Shown: positions 27,563 through 37,011, counted from the first letter of the stretch. The stretch: DNA of 64,000 bases from Posidoniimonas polymericola (GCF_007859935.1 NZ_SJPO01000014.1:62001-126000); one strand, 5' to 3'. Made by a program: numbers and translations. Notes: generated by a model not told the origin, from the sequence alone.

Positions 27563-27607
27563 GACTTTTGTCCCTATCATTGCGTAGCGCAAAACGGGAC
27601 AAAACTC
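27563..27607. repeat. TTTTGTCCC inverted repeat, copy 2
   Basis: Arms 27563-27574 (GACTTTTGTCCC) and 27596-27607 (GGGACAAAACTC) pair at 11 of 12 positions around a 21-base loop that itself contains TGCGTAGCGCA. It lies 35 bases after the end of the MFS gene on its downstream side. Confidence 0.8.
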
Positions 27608-27641
27608 GCCGAGGCGAAAGTTGACGTGGCTGCGGCTTGGT

Positions 27642-29231
27642 TTAGCCCCGCCGCGAGGCGAACTGCTGCTGGATTTCCTCGAGCGGCACGCCCTTGGTTT
27701 CTGGCATGAGGGTCATCGCCCAGACGATCTGCAGCACCATCATCACAGCAAAGAACGCAAAGATGTACCCGGGCGCAAACGCGGCGGCGGCGACCGGGAA
27801 GGCCATGGTTACCAACGCGGCGAACACCCAGTGCGTGCCGGAGCCGACCGAGTTGCCGATCGCGCGGTGCTCGTTCGGGAAGATCTCTGAGATGAACACC
27901 CAGATCACGGCGCCCTGCCCTACCGCGTGCGAGGCAATGAAGGCAAAAATCCCTAGCAGCACCAGCCGCCCACCAGAACCGGCGGCCGCCGACGCCTGCT
28001 CGGCGAGCCGCTCGGCCGACGCCGCGAGGCCGATCGGGTTGTCGACGCCCGGCAGCCCGGCCGGGCCGGGGGCGTAGCGGGGGTTGCCGGTCGCGTCGGC
28101 GAGCTTGGTGCGGGCGGCGGTAGCGTCGTCGAGGACGTCCGGTTCGTCGGCCAAATCATCGACGAGGCGCTCGAAGGCCGGCTTCGACTCCAGGGCGACC
28201 GCTGCGACCTCGAACGAGGCGGCGTTGGCAAAGAACACCGCCGAGATCAGCGACAGCGAGGCAATGTAGCCAACCGAGCCAATCAATATCAGTCTCTTGC
28301 GGCCGAGGTGGTCGATCAGCCACAACCCGACCAGCGTGAACAACAGGTTGACCAGGCCGATGCCGGTAGACTGGATCATCGCCGCCTGCTCGCCCAGGCC
28401 GGTCATCCCCAAGATCCGCGGCGCAAAGTAGAGAATGGCGTTGATTCCAGAGAGCTGATTGAAAAACGCGATGGCGAACGCCAGCAGCATCGGCGTCAGC
28501 AGCCAGCCGGGCGCCTTCTGCGCCCCCGACTCCTCGGCCCTGGCGGCGGACGAGATCTCGGCAATCGCCGCCTCGATCTCCTCGGTTCCAGACTGGGGGT
28601 GGATCTCCGACAGGACGCGACGGGCCCCGTCGGTGTTGCCGCGGAAGCTGATCAGCCAGCGGGGGCTCTCCGGGATGCCAAACGTGAGCAGCGTGTAGAT
28701 CAGTGCGGGGAGCGCCTCGATGCCGAGCATCCAACGCCAGGCGTTCTCGGAGAGGTTGGAACCAAGCAGGTAGTTGCTGAGGAAGGCGATCAGGATGCCG
28801 AACACGATATTGAATTGGAACATGCCGGTCAGCCGGCCGCGCCAGGCAGGCGGGGCGATCTCCGCGATGTAAAGCGGCGCCGCCACGGTCGAGATGCCGA
28901 CGCCTACACCGCCGATGAACCGTGCAATCATGAACGAGTAGGGGCCGGTCGCCAGACCAGACCAGACCGCCGACACCAGGTACAGGACGCCGATCGAGCA
29001 GAGCGTCGCCTTGCGTCCTATGCGGTCGGTTGGCAGGCTGCCGGTCAGGGCGCCGAGCACGGTGCCCCACAGCGCCGCGCTGGTCGCGAGGCCGTGCATC
29101 ACGTCGCTCATTGACCACAGCGACTGGATCGTCTGCTCGGCCCCCGAGATGACCACCGTGTCGAATCCGAACAGGAAACCGCCGAGCGCCGCAACTACCG
29201 CACTCCAGGCCAACCGCTTTGATGGAACCAT
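27642..29231 (-). CDS. MFS sugar-porter family transporter
   Basis: 529 residues, twelve membrane helices. Family signatures are GGFLFGFDTVVISGA in helix 1, DRIGRKATL in the first cytoplasmic loop, IPESPRWLI before the central loop, NQLSGINAILYFAP in helix 7 and DHLGRKRLI, and the C-terminus has MPETKGVPLEEI. Members (XylE, AraE, GalP, glucose carriers) import pentoses or hexoses, often with protons. A Pro/Asp/Ala-rich insertion of ~75 residues (roughly 345-420) separates two late helices and is not usual. The nearby GH28 gene, divergent at 29480, suggests uptake of sugar released from pectin, but the substrate is unknown. Confidence 0.9.
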   Translation of the reverse strand: MVPSKRLAWSAVVAALGGFLFGFDTVVISGAEQTIQSLWSMSDVMHGLATSAALWGTVLGALTGSLPTDRIGRKATLCSIGVLYLVSAVWSGLATGPYSFMIARFIGGVGVGISTVAAPLYIAEIAPPAWRGRLTGMFQFNIVFGILIAFLSNYLLGSNLSENAWRWMLGIEALPALIYTLLTFGIPESPRWLISFRGNTDGARRVLSEIHPQSGTEEIEAAIAEISSAARAEESGAQKAPGWLLTPMLLAFAIAFFNQLSGINAILYFAPRILGMTGLGEQAAMIQSTGIGLVNLLFTLVGLWLIDHLGRKRLILIGSVGYIASLSLISAVFFANAASFEVAAVALESKPAFERLVDDLADEPDVLDDATAARTKLADATGNPRYAPGPAGLPGVDNPIGLAASAERLAEQASAAAGSGGRLVLLGIFAFIASHAVGQGAVIWVFISEIFPNEHRAIGNSVGSGTHWVFAALVTMAFPVAAAAFAPGYIFAFFAVMMVLQIVWAMTLMPETKGVPLEEIQQQFASRRG

Positions 29232-29479
29232 CCGTCTACGCCTTCGATAAGCAATCGAGAAGAAACAGGGCCTAGTACGCGACCGTCATTGCGCAGGGAT
29301 GACAGCGGTGCTCGACAACCAATCAGCGGAACAGTGTAGCAAGAATGCGAACGACGTGCTCCCATTACCGCAGCAGCCGCGTTGATCATTGCAATTGAAA
29401 CCTTCCGGCTCATCTTGGACCTCGCCGAAGTGCTAGAATTCAGGCCTCGTCCAACTCGTCTCGCACACTCGAAAATAGC

Positions 29480-30838
29480 GTGAACAAGCAAATGCTCATC
29501 CGCCGACTACGCACGTCCTCCTGGCTGCTCGCCACTCTGCCGCTCGTCGCCCTCTCAGCCGCGACCTGTTCTGCCGACTCGCCGTGGGACCGCGCCGCGG
29601 AGCTGCTCCAGCAGATCCAGGCCCCCGAATTTCCCGACCGCACGTTCAACATCACTGACCACGCCGCCAAGACAGGCGGCGACAGCCGCGCCGCCATCCA
29701 GGAGGCAATCCAGGCGTGCCACGACGCCGGCGGCGGCCGGGTCGTCGTGCCGACCGGTGAGTGGCGTGTCGACGGGCCGCTGCACCTGCTGTCGAACGTT
29801 GACCTGCACCTAGAGCGCGGCGCGACCCTGCGGTTCAGCAACGACCCCAACGACTACCTGCCGCTGGTGCTGACCCGCTTCGAGGGGACCGAGCTGATGA
29901 ACTTCTCGCCGCCGATCTACGCCTTCGAGCAGGAGAACATCGCCCTCACCGGCGAGGGCGTCATCGACGGCCAGGCGGACGACGACAGCTGGTGGGAGTG
30001 GAAGGGCAACGGCACCAAGGACGGCAACGACCTAATCGAGATGGCCGACCAGGGGGTTCCGGTCGCCGAGCGGCGGTTCGGCAAGGGGCGGAAGATGCGG
30101 GTCAATTTCGTGCAGCCCTACCGCTGCAAGCACGTGCTGATCGAGGGGATCACCGTCAACCGCTCGCCGATGTGGTGCCTGAACCCGGTGCTCTGCGAGG
30201 ACGTGGTGGTCCGCGGCGTGCGGGTCGAGAGCCACGGCCCCAACAACGACGGCTGCAACCCCGAGTCGTGCAACCGGGTGCTGATCGAGGAGTGCTTCTT
30301 CAACACCGGCGACGACTGCATCGCCATCAAGTCGGGCCGCAACGCCGACGGCCGACGGCTGGCGACCCCCAGCCAGAACATCATCGTCCGCAACTGCACG
30401 ATGCGGGACGGCCACGGCGGCGTGGTGCTCGGTAGCGAGATGTCCGGCGGGATCGAGAACGTGTATGTCGAGCACTGCCAGATGGACAGCCCCAACCTAG
30501 AGCGGGCGATCCGGCTCAAGTCGAACTCCCGCCGCGGCGGCTACCTCCGCAACCTCTACGTCCGCGACATCGAGGTCGGCGAGGTCTCCGATGCGGTGCT
30601 GCGGATCAACCTCCGCTATTTCAACGAGGAGGGCGAGTTCTTCCCCCAGGTCAGCGACGTGCTGCTCGAGCGGGTAACCAGCAAGAAGAGCAAGCACCCG
30701 CTCTACCTGATGGGGCTGCCGGAGAGCCCGATCCAGGGAGTCGTGCTGCGGGACTGCGACTTCCGCGGCGCCGCCAAGGCGAGCCTCGTCCAGGACGTCG
30801 CTGAGGTTAAACTGGAACGTGTCAACATCGGTGAGTAA
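29480..30838 (+). CDS. Glycoside hydrolase family 28 (polygalacturonase-like), secreted
   Basis: 452 residues with a signal peptide (LLATLPLVALSAATCSA). The parallel beta-helix start ITDHAAKTGGDSRAAIQEAI and all GH28 catalytic blocks are present: NNDGCNPES (~residue 255), TGDDCIAIKSGR (~276) and DGHGGVVLGSEMSGG (~313), then IRLKSN. The enzyme should cleave alpha-1,4-galacturonide or related bonds in pectin or in algal or plant polysaccharides. The frame starts at GTG 29480; ATG 29492 also works. It is divergent from the MFS sugar transporter and followed by a DinB protein 21 bases after its stop. Confidence 0.93.
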   Translation: MNKQMLIRRLRTSSWLLATLPLVALSAATCSADSPWDRAAELLQQIQAPEFPDRTFNITDHAAKTGGDSRAAIQEAIQACHDAGGGRVVVPTGEWRVDGPLHLLSNVDLHLERGATLRFSNDPNDYLPLVLTRFEGTELMNFSPPIYAFEQENIALTGEGVIDGQADDDSWWEWKGNGTKDGNDLIEMADQGVPVAERRFGKGRKMRVNFVQPYRCKHVLIEGITVNRSPMWCLNPVLCEDVVVRGVRVESHGPNNDGCNPESCNRVLIEECFFNTGDDCIAIKSGRNADGRRLATPSQNIIVRNCTMRDGHGGVVLGSEMSGGIENVYVEHCQMDSPNLERAIRLKSNSRRGGYLRNLYVRDIEVGEVSDAVLRINLRYFNEEGEFFPQVSDVLLERVTSKKSKHPLYLMGLPESPIQGVVLRDCDFRGAAKASLVQDVAEVKLERVNIGE

Positions 30839-30859
30839 TAGCCGCCGCGAGCGTTTGCC

Positions 30860-31369
30860 ATGTGCCCCCTGCTGGAGAACCGCGTGTTCGAGAACGAAAT
30901 CGCCATCAATCAAATGCAGCTCGCCTACTTCGACCGCATCGTAGCGGGCCTGCCCGCCGAACGACATTTCCACGCCGCCCCCGGCCACGGCCACTCGCCG
31001 GCGTGGGTCATTGGTCACTTGGCGATCGTGGGCGAGATGGGCTGCTCGATGATCGGTGGATCGCTGACCCACCCCGCCTGGCTGCAGGCCTTCGGCCCCG
31101 GTTCACCGCCGTTGGTCGAGGCGTCAGACGAGTACGCCCTCGATCAGCTTGCGCCGGTCGTGCGGAGCTCGTACCCGGAGTTTCAGCGGCTAGCGGCCGC
31201 GGCCGACCCCGGGCGTTTGGCGCAGCCGCACGGCGTGGACCTGTTCGACGGCACGCCGATCCAGACCGTGTCGCACTGCGTGTCGGTGCTGCTGACCAAC
31301 CACTTTGCGTTCCACTTGTCGCAGCTCTCGAGCTGCCGCCGCTCGGCCGGTGGGGCGCCGCTGTTCTAG
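30860..31369 (+). CDS. DinB-fold protein
   Basis: 169 residues of four-helix DinB type. Metal-binding histidines are seen in SPAWVIGHLAIVGE (~residue 52) and in the C-terminal HFAFHLSQLSSCRR. DinB/YfiT-like proteins are metal-dependent, and several use small thiols; many are of unknown function. It follows the GH28 gene closely but no functional link is evident. Its TAG stop overlaps the stop of the convergent nuclease-like gene within CTAG. Confidence 0.75.
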   Translation: MCPLLENRVFENEIAINQMQLAYFDRIVAGLPAERHFHAAPGHGHSPAWVIGHLAIVGEMGCSMIGGSLTHPAWLQAFGPGSPPLVEASDEYALDQLAPVVRSSYPEFQRLAAAADPGRLAQPHGVDLFDGTPIQTVSHCVSVLLTNHFAFHLSQLSSCRRSAGGAPLF

Positions 31370-32565
31370 CCGCGGCGACGCGCACCGACAACGATCGAAG
31401 AAAGGAGCAGCAACACACCCGCGGCCGGCTCGGGCGCCGCCGCGTAGCCGCTGGCGGCGGCCTGCACCGCGCCGAAGTTGGCCCGCCAGATTTCGTAGTC
31501 TTGGTGGTCGTAGAGCACGCCGAAGCCGGTCCGCCAGACGCTGTAGTCCGCCGAGTCGACACGGCCGTCCTGGTTGAAATCGCCGGCGAGCAGGGGCGGC
31601 GGCAGGAGGTAGTCAACGACAACCGGCAGATGGTCGCTCGCCATCCGCAGCGCCGCCAGCACCTCAGGCGAGGCGCCCGTTCCGGTCGTGATGTCTCCGC
31701 TCAGCTGGTGGGTACCGTTGTTGCCGAATGTGCGGTAGCTGCCGGGCCAGTAGTCCAGGCCCACCTCGTCGAGCAGCTCCCCGGTGACCAGCTGGAAGTC
31801 GAACCGGTCGTCGACGCCACCGGTGACCTGCCCTCCGAACAGCGAGGTCGTGGTCGGGCTCTGCGTGTGCACCACCTTGAAAGCCGGGTCGTCGTGCCAG
31901 TCGCCCGCCGCGTCGACCGGGTCGAACACCTGGCCCGGGCCCGATGAAAGCAAGGTCTGGTAGGCCGGCTCGGCGCTGTCGTAGAGGTTGAAGTCGCCCG
32001 TCAGAATCGCCGCGACGCCTTCGCCCAGCGCGTCGAGGTCCTGACGCACCGCCCGGGCCTCGACGTCGCGACGCGCCTCGTTGGACGAGCCGCTGGAGGC
32101 CTTGTAGTGGTTGCTGTAGAGGTAGAACTCGGCGTCGGCGCCGTACCCGTCGGGCACAAGCTGGTAGCGGAGCGTCGACCGCGCCTGGGCGCTGGTGTTG
32201 ACCTCGCCGAAGGCGACCGCCCCGAGCAGGTCGATCGTCTGGGTGTTGTAGATGAGACCCGGCAGCCCTCCCCCCGCGGTCACCGCGTCGATCGGCGTCG
32301 GCGCCGCGGCGTACACCCCGGCGCCGTAGAGGTGGTTGAGCAACGCCAAGATCGTGTTGGTCTCGCTGCCCGACTGCTCTTGCAGCGACAGCACATCCAG
32401 CGGCTTGGCAAAACCGTTGACCTCCTCGATGCCAATCGCGGACAGCACCTCCGACATCCCGTCGCGGGCTCCGCCGTTCGTGTTCCAGGTCGCGATGCGC
32501 AGTTGCGCAAGCAGGCTCGTCGGCGCGAGCAGCAGCAAAAGCACTACACGAATGGGGAGGGGCAT
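31366..32565 (-). CDS. Secreted endonuclease/exonuclease/phosphatase-fold protein with dockerin and PEP-CTERM
   Basis: About 399 residues from ATG 32565, which directly precedes a signal peptide (RVVLLLLLAPTSLLAQ). The EEP fold is shown by IATWNTNGG at the start, SLQEQSGS (metal-binding Glu), AAILTGDFNLYDS (Asp/Asn) and MASDHLPVVVDY (Asp-His). A type I dockerin-like repeat follows (AGDFNQDGRVDSADYSVWR, then a partner half), and the protein ends with a PEP-CTERM signal: APEP, a hydrophobic stretch and Arg-rich GARRRG. It is likely exported, sorted and anchored; it could be an extracellular nuclease or phosphodiesterase. Confidence 0.88.
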   Translation of the reverse strand: MPLPIRVVLLLLLAPTSLLAQLRIATWNTNGGARDGMSEVLSAIGIEEVNGFAKPLDVLSLQEQSGSETNTILALLNHLYGAGVYAAAPTPIDAVTAGGGLPGLIYNTQTIDLLGAVAFGEVNTSAQARSTLRYQLVPDGYGADAEFYLYSNHYKASSGSSNEARRDVEARAVRQDLDALGEGVAAILTGDFNLYDSAEPAYQTLLSSGPGQVFDPVDAAGDWHDDPAFKVVHTQSPTTTSLFGGQVTGGVDDRFDFQLVTGELLDEVGLDYWPGSYRTFGNNGTHQLSGDITTGTGASPEVLAALRMASDHLPVVVDYLLPPPLLAGDFNQDGRVDSADYSVWRTGFGVLYDHQDYEIWRANFGAVQAAASGYAAAPEPAAGVLLLLSSIVVGARRRG

Positions 32566-32724
32566 CGTACGCGGGGCTTCCGTGACCAACAGCAAACCGG
32601 CATCCTAGATTGGCTACGCAGTTTGGACGAGCGTTCGGTCGGCGGTTACCCGACTGCCTGCGGACAAACGCGCGCGCGGTGGCGGATTGCTTCATCGGTT
32701 GCGCGCAAGCTTGCGGCTCGCCAC

Positions 32725-35577
32725 TTACCGCGGTGCGCTAAACCGATCCGCAACGCCGGCCGAGCGCGCCCCGTCGTCGCTAAGGTTGACCTGCTCTTCT
32801 GCGTAGAACCGAGTGGTCTCTTCGGCCGCGAGCTTGATGTCGAGGTCCTGGCAGAGCACCTCGGCGCGGAAGATGTGGGCGCCGGGGCGGGTCGCCTTGG
32901 CGTGGATCATCAGCACCAACTCGCTGCCAATTGTCAGGCTGTCGATTGTGCGGACCGCGACGCGCCCGTCGGCGATGCTCGCCTCGGCGCCCTCGACGCG
33001 GTAGGGCTCGATCCCTTCGGAGAACAACCCAACCACCTTCACCTTCTGGGCCGAGTTGGACCCGCGGTTGCGGACCCGAACCTCGTAGACCACTTCGCCG
33101 CCTACCGGCAGTGGGCCCTTGGGGTCGCGGATCTCGAGCTTCAGGTCGGCCAGGGCAATCACCTCGGTGGTGGCGGTGGTCGTCGCCGAAGCCCGGCGGT
33201 CGGCGTCGGCGGCGCCCATGGCGAACTCGTTCACGCCGGGTTGGCTGATCACGCCCTGCAGCTCCATGTAATAGTCGTCGCCCGGCCGCAGGGAGCCGAC
33301 GCCCCACCGCAGCTGGCGGCCGGTCGTGTCGACACGGCCGTTGCCGCTAGCCTTGGACACCTCGAAACCGGCCGGCAGGTTGACGCGGAACTCCACGCCG
33401 TCGGCGGTCGCCGTGCCCGGGTTGCGGACCCGGAAGTAGTAGGTCGCCGAGGCGCCGGCGTACTTGCGGGCGGGACCCCGCCAGTCGACCTCGAGCTCCG
33501 GCTTGCGGCAGAAGATGCTCTTGCTCGCCTGCTCGTTCAGGTTCCCCATGGCAATCGCCTGGGCCTGCAGCTTGAGCTCGCCGGCCTCGGCGCCGGTCAC
33601 CTTGAATTCAATTGTGCGTGATTCGTTCGGCAGCAGGTCGCCGATGGCCTCGGTCATCGCGCTGGCCGCGTCGCCCGGTGGCTGCACCCGCACGCGGACG
33701 TCCTCGGCGGGCCCGGTGCCGGGGTTCGACACGTGCAGTCGGAACACCTGCGGTGTGCCGAACAGCACCTCGTCCGGCCCGTCCAGCGAGACCGCCAGCT
33801 TCGGCTCCTGCACCTCGACCACCGTGCGCGAGCCGGTCGGGGCGTGCTTCCAGTTGACGCCCAGCTCAATTGGGCGGCCCTGACGGGCGACCAGCTTGAG
33901 GTCGAGGTGCTGGGTACGGCTCGGTTGCAGCTCGGCCATCTTCCACAACACCTTGGTCGCGCCGGCGTCGGTCGAGGGCGGCTCGACCAGGCCAACCGTG
34001 CTCCGCGAACCAACTACCTCGGCCCACTCTGGCACGGTGATGGTGGTCGCCAGTTGGTCGGCGGTCTCGTCGCCACGGTTGGCGATCGAAACCCGGTAGA
34101 CCGCCTCGCGTCCGATGATTATCTGCTTGGGCCCCGACACCCGCGACACGATCTGCGGCATCCGCTGGCTCATAAGCAGGTCGGCGTCGCGGCTGTAGGT
34201 CGGCTCCGCGGTCACCGTGGGCGGCAGCATGGTGTTCTGGTTGGGCGTGCTCTGGTCCTGTTTAGTCTGGCTCGAAGCGGTCTGATTCCACTCCTGCTCC
34301 GGGGCCGCCGTGCGGGGCTCGATCGACTGCTCGACCGTGCCCTCGAAACGCCGCTTGGCGACCTCCTGCTCGAAGCCATCGCTCGCCCCGACGGCCGGAG
34401 CCGCCGCAGCCGAAGCGACCGAAGGAGTCGCGGCCTGCTGCTCCTCGCCAGCCTGGACGGGCAAGCCGCCGACCCGCGTTCTTGTTTCCGCCACTTCGCG
34501 GTCGGCGCCTACCCACTCGTCCTGCGGAGCGGCCTCGGCCACGGCGGGCTGAGCGGCGTTTTCGATCGCCGCCTCGGGCTCGTTCACGTCTGCCGCGGGT
34601 TCCGTAGCCGCCTGAGCGGCCAGGATTGCTTCGATGCTGTTGTCGGTTGTGGTCGTTTCGGGCTCGTAGGTCTGGGCGACTGCCGCTTCCGGAGTCGCCG
34701 CTACGGCTGTGGTCTCCTCGTTCAGCGGGGCCTCTGCCTGCTGATCCTCGCTCGCTACCGACTCGGCGGCCATGCTGCTGGCGACCGCGGCGGCGATCGA
34801 CCTGGCAGTGGCGTCGTCGGCCCGTTCCCTGTTGCTGCCGCCGCCGAGGTAGGCGGCGCCGAGCAGCTCGCGGCGCAGGTCGGCCTCGTGGACCATGGCG
34901 GTCCCGCCGGCGGTGGCCTGGCCGACCGATGGCGGGGCGACGGCCGCCTCGTCCAGCGGAGCGACCCCCGCCGGCGACAGCACGCTGCCCGCCCGGGCGG
35001 TGCGGCTGCGTCCCAGCACCACCGGGTCGGCGGGGCCCTCGGGACGCGGGGCCAGGTTCTTGGATTCAGTCGGTGGGGTGGCCTGCGGCGCCGGGCTCGG
35101 TTCACGCGAGGCGACCCGCGGCTGCTGGCCCGTTTCACCGTTCGACTGCACACGCAGGTCGCGGATGATGCGTGACCGGGCGGACCCGGTGTCGGCGGTC
35201 GTCTGGCGACTCTCCGCGGTGTGACGCAGGTGCGCCGAAGTCGGTCGGCGGTTCGCCTGCCCTTCGGTGGTCGAACCCGCGAACATGTCGCCCGGCAGCA
35301 GGTCGCTCGGGTTGAGCCGCGGCATCCGGCTGGCAAAGCGCGACCGGCCCGTGTCGGGCTCGGCTGACCCCGCCCGGCGATTCGCGGCCGAGGCCTCGAT
35401 CGCGGCGCGGGGGTCTTGCTGCTCTTGGTCGTCGCTGCCCCAGCCCAGCCGCAGCGAAGCAAGCCGCTGCGCGAACGAAGGCTTCGAGTCTTCCTGGGCC
35501 AGCGCGGAAGGCGCGGAGCTCAGGGTGATGGCTATCAGGAGAGCGAGGGGGGTGATGTGCCGCATTTTCGGTCGCAT
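32725..35577 (-). CDS. Large secreted protein with four DUF11/CARDB-like repeats
   Basis: About 950 residues from ATG 35577; ATG 35565 is possible. A signal peptide (ITPLALLIAITLSSAPSALA) leads into ~430 residues of low-complexity Ala/Glu/Pro/Thr-rich, probably disordered sequence. The C-terminal half has four tandem Ig-like repeats that begin with similar strands, e.g. VYRVSIANRGDETADQ, VFRLHVSNPGTGPAEDV, YYFRVRNPGTATADGV and VYEVRVRNRGSNSAQKV. Such repeats occur in cell-surface or envelope proteins of planctomycetes. It is probably structural or adhesive; no enzymatic motif is seen. The extra frame upstream to 35793 lacks a signal and is not taken as coding. Confidence 0.8.
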   Translation of the reverse strand: MRPKMRHITPLALLIAITLSSAPSALAQEDSKPSFAQRLASLRLGWGSDDQEQQDPRAAIEASAANRRAGSAEPDTGRSRFASRMPRLNPSDLLPGDMFAGSTTEGQANRRPTSAHLRHTAESRQTTADTGSARSRIIRDLRVQSNGETGQQPRVASREPSPAPQATPPTESKNLAPRPEGPADPVVLGRSRTARAGSVLSPAGVAPLDEAAVAPPSVGQATAGGTAMVHEADLRRELLGAAYLGGGSNRERADDATARSIAAAVASSMAAESVASEDQQAEAPLNEETTAVAATPEAAVAQTYEPETTTTDNSIEAILAAQAATEPAADVNEPEAAIENAAQPAVAEAAPQDEWVGADREVAETRTRVGGLPVQAGEEQQAATPSVASAAAAPAVGASDGFEQEVAKRRFEGTVEQSIEPRTAAPEQEWNQTASSQTKQDQSTPNQNTMLPPTVTAEPTYSRDADLLMSQRMPQIVSRVSGPKQIIIGREAVYRVSIANRGDETADQLATTITVPEWAEVVGSRSTVGLVEPPSTDAGATKVLWKMAELQPSRTQHLDLKLVARQGRPIELGVNWKHAPTGSRTVVEVQEPKLAVSLDGPDEVLFGTPQVFRLHVSNPGTGPAEDVRVRVQPPGDAASAMTEAIGDLLPNESRTIEFKVTGAEAGELKLQAQAIAMGNLNEQASKSIFCRKPELEVDWRGPARKYAGASATYYFRVRNPGTATADGVEFRVNLPAGFEVSKASGNGRVDTTGRQLRWGVGSLRPGDDYYMELQGVISQPGVNEFAMGAADADRRASATTTATTEVIALADLKLEIRDPKGPLPVGGEVVYEVRVRNRGSNSAQKVKVVGLFSEGIEPYRVEGAEASIADGRVAVRTIDSLTIGSELVLMIHAKATRPGAHIFRAEVLCQDLDIKLAAEETTRFYAEEQVNLSDDGARSAGVADRFSAPR

Positions 35578-35821
35578 CCTTGCGTTGCATTCGCCGCGTA
35601 TCCGGCGGCTGCTAGCGTTCCCCCCACAGGTGCTCGCAGCCGCAGCGTGACGGTACATTCCGCCCGCTATCCACGGAGTATCGACGCCGGCGTCCTTGCC
35701 GGTTAACCAAACCTGGGATTTTTTTCCGGTTATCCCGAGTCGGCATCGCAGGCAAGGTGCGCAGCCGCCTACTGTCGACTGCGTTGCTAGCACTCAACCC
35801 ACAGGCCTCGGCAACGCTCGC

Positions 35822-36865
35822 CTAGTGGCTGCAGATACTCGCCTCGCTCGACGTAACGATCTCGAACCCGAGGTCCTTGATCATTGCGTAGTCGGCGTCA
35901 GGCGCCTGGCCCTTGGTAGTCAGGTAATCGCCGACGAAGATCGAGTTTGCCGCGTAAAGCCCCAGCGGCTGCAGACTCCGCAGGTGCAGCTCGCGGCCGC
36001 CGGCAATACGGATCTCGCGGTCGGGGCAGACCAGGCGGAACATCGCCAGGGTCTTCAGGCAGTACTGCGGCGTGACGTGCTCGGGGACCTCCAGCTCGAC
36101 CCCCTCGATCGGAATCAGGAAGTTGACCGGGATCGAGTGCACGCCGAGCTCACGCAGCTCAATCGCCATCCCGACCAGGTCCTCGTTCGACTCGCCCATG
36201 CCGACGATGCCGCCAGAGCACATCTCGAGGCCCGCCTCGCGGACCGCCTTGAGCGTGTCGACGCGGTCGGCGAACGTGTGCGTGGTGCAGATCTTGTCGT
36301 AGTGCTCCTCGCCCGTGTTCAGGTTGTGGTTCACCCGGTCGACGCCGCAAGCCTTGAGCCGCTGGGCCTGCTCGTCGGTCAGCAGGCCCAGGCAAGCGCA
36401 GATGTGCAGGCCGTACTTCTCCTTGATCTCGGGGACGATCGTCTCGACCGCCTTCATCTCCCGCTCGTTGGGGCCGCGGGCAGAGATCACGATGCAGTAC
36501 GTGCGGGCGTCGCGTTCCTTAGCGACCCGGGCGCCGTCCAGCAGCTTCTCGCGGTTGAGGATGTTGTACTTGGGGATCTCGGCCTCGCTCTCCTTGGACT
36601 GCGAGCAGTAGCTGCAGTCCTCCGGGCACAGGCCGCTCTTGGCGTTCATCAGCAGGTACAGCTGCACCTGGTTGCCAAAATAGTGGCGCCGCACCCGGTA
36701 CGCCGCGTCCAGCAGGCTCAGCAGCTCGCTGTCGGGACACGTCAGGACCTCGGCGGCCTGCTCGGCGGTCAGCGGATTTCCGGCCAACACCTGGTCAGCA
36801 AACGACTGCCAGCGGCCCCCCTCAATGGTTCCGTTGGTCGAAGGGCAATCAAGCGTTTCGGACAT
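35822..36865 (-). CDS. bioB: Biotin synthase
   Basis: About 347 residues. The radical-SAM motif CPEDCSYCSQS gives the CxxxCxxC cluster, and the [2Fe-2S] ligands are in the usual places, e.g. CIVISARGP and LGLYAANSIFVGDYL near the end. It converts dethiobiotin to biotin. ATG 36865 is preferred over 36883 because GGAG lies five bases upstream of it. No other biotin genes are next to it. The gap on its 5' side holds a repeat cluster. Confidence 0.96.
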   Translation of the reverse strand: MSETLDCPSTNGTIEGGRWQSFADQVLAGNPLTAEQAAEVLTCPDSELLSLLDAAYRVRRHYFGNQVQLYLLMNAKSGLCPEDCSYCSQSKESEAEIPKYNILNREKLLDGARVAKERDARTYCIVISARGPNEREMKAVETIVPEIKEKYGLHICACLGLLTDEQAQRLKACGVDRVNHNLNTGEEHYDKICTTHTFADRVDTLKAVREAGLEMCSGGIVGMGESNEDLVGMAIELRELGVHSIPVNFLIPIEGVELEVPEHVTPQYCLKTLAMFRLVCPDREIRIAGGRELHLRSLQPLGLYAANSIFVGDYLTTKGQAPDADYAMIKDLGFEIVTSSEASICSH

Positions 36866-36968
36866 CTCAGCTCCGTGGTTCATACCGGGTTAGCCCAACA
36901 TTATCCCGAGCCCTACCGCCCGCTGGCAAGACCCAACCGCCGCCGTCCTCCCGCAACGACTTCTGACT

Positions 36969-37011
36969 ACTTTTGTCCCCAATTCCGACATCCGTTTGTA
37001 GGGACAAAAGT
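36969..37011. repeat. TTTTGTCCC inverted repeat, copy 3
   Basis: Arms 36969-36979 (ACTTTTGTCCC) and 37001-37011 (GGGACAAAAGT) pair perfectly over 11 bp with a 21-base loop. It lies 104 bases upstream of the bioB start. Confidence 0.8.

Larger units (their letters stand above)
26985..27641. other. Gene-free region with dispersed inverted repeats
   Basis: About 650 bases between two minus-strand genes. No convincing gene is present; the reading frames here are short and overlap on all strands. It holds two copies of the TTTTGTCCC inverted repeat (27445-27483, 27563-27607), a CACCGC-N6-GCGGTG dyad (27428-27445), a GAAATC/GATTTC dyad near 27282-27306, and a segment (27296-27342) weakly similar to DNA at 37260-37306 in reverse orientation. 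Confidence 0.65.

Noticed and set aside
27179..27602. Overlapping short frames in the repeat region at 27 kb
   Set aside because: Several frames on both strands cover the same repeats; none has a start signal or family similarity.
32107..33621. 504-residue plus-strand frame over two minus-strand genes
   Set aside because: Crosses the gene boundary of the EEP protein and DUF11 protein; shadow.
35713..35732. Terminator at the T-run between the DUF11 gene and bioB
   Set aside because: GGGAT/ATCCC can pair but the T-run lies inside the loop, not after the stem.
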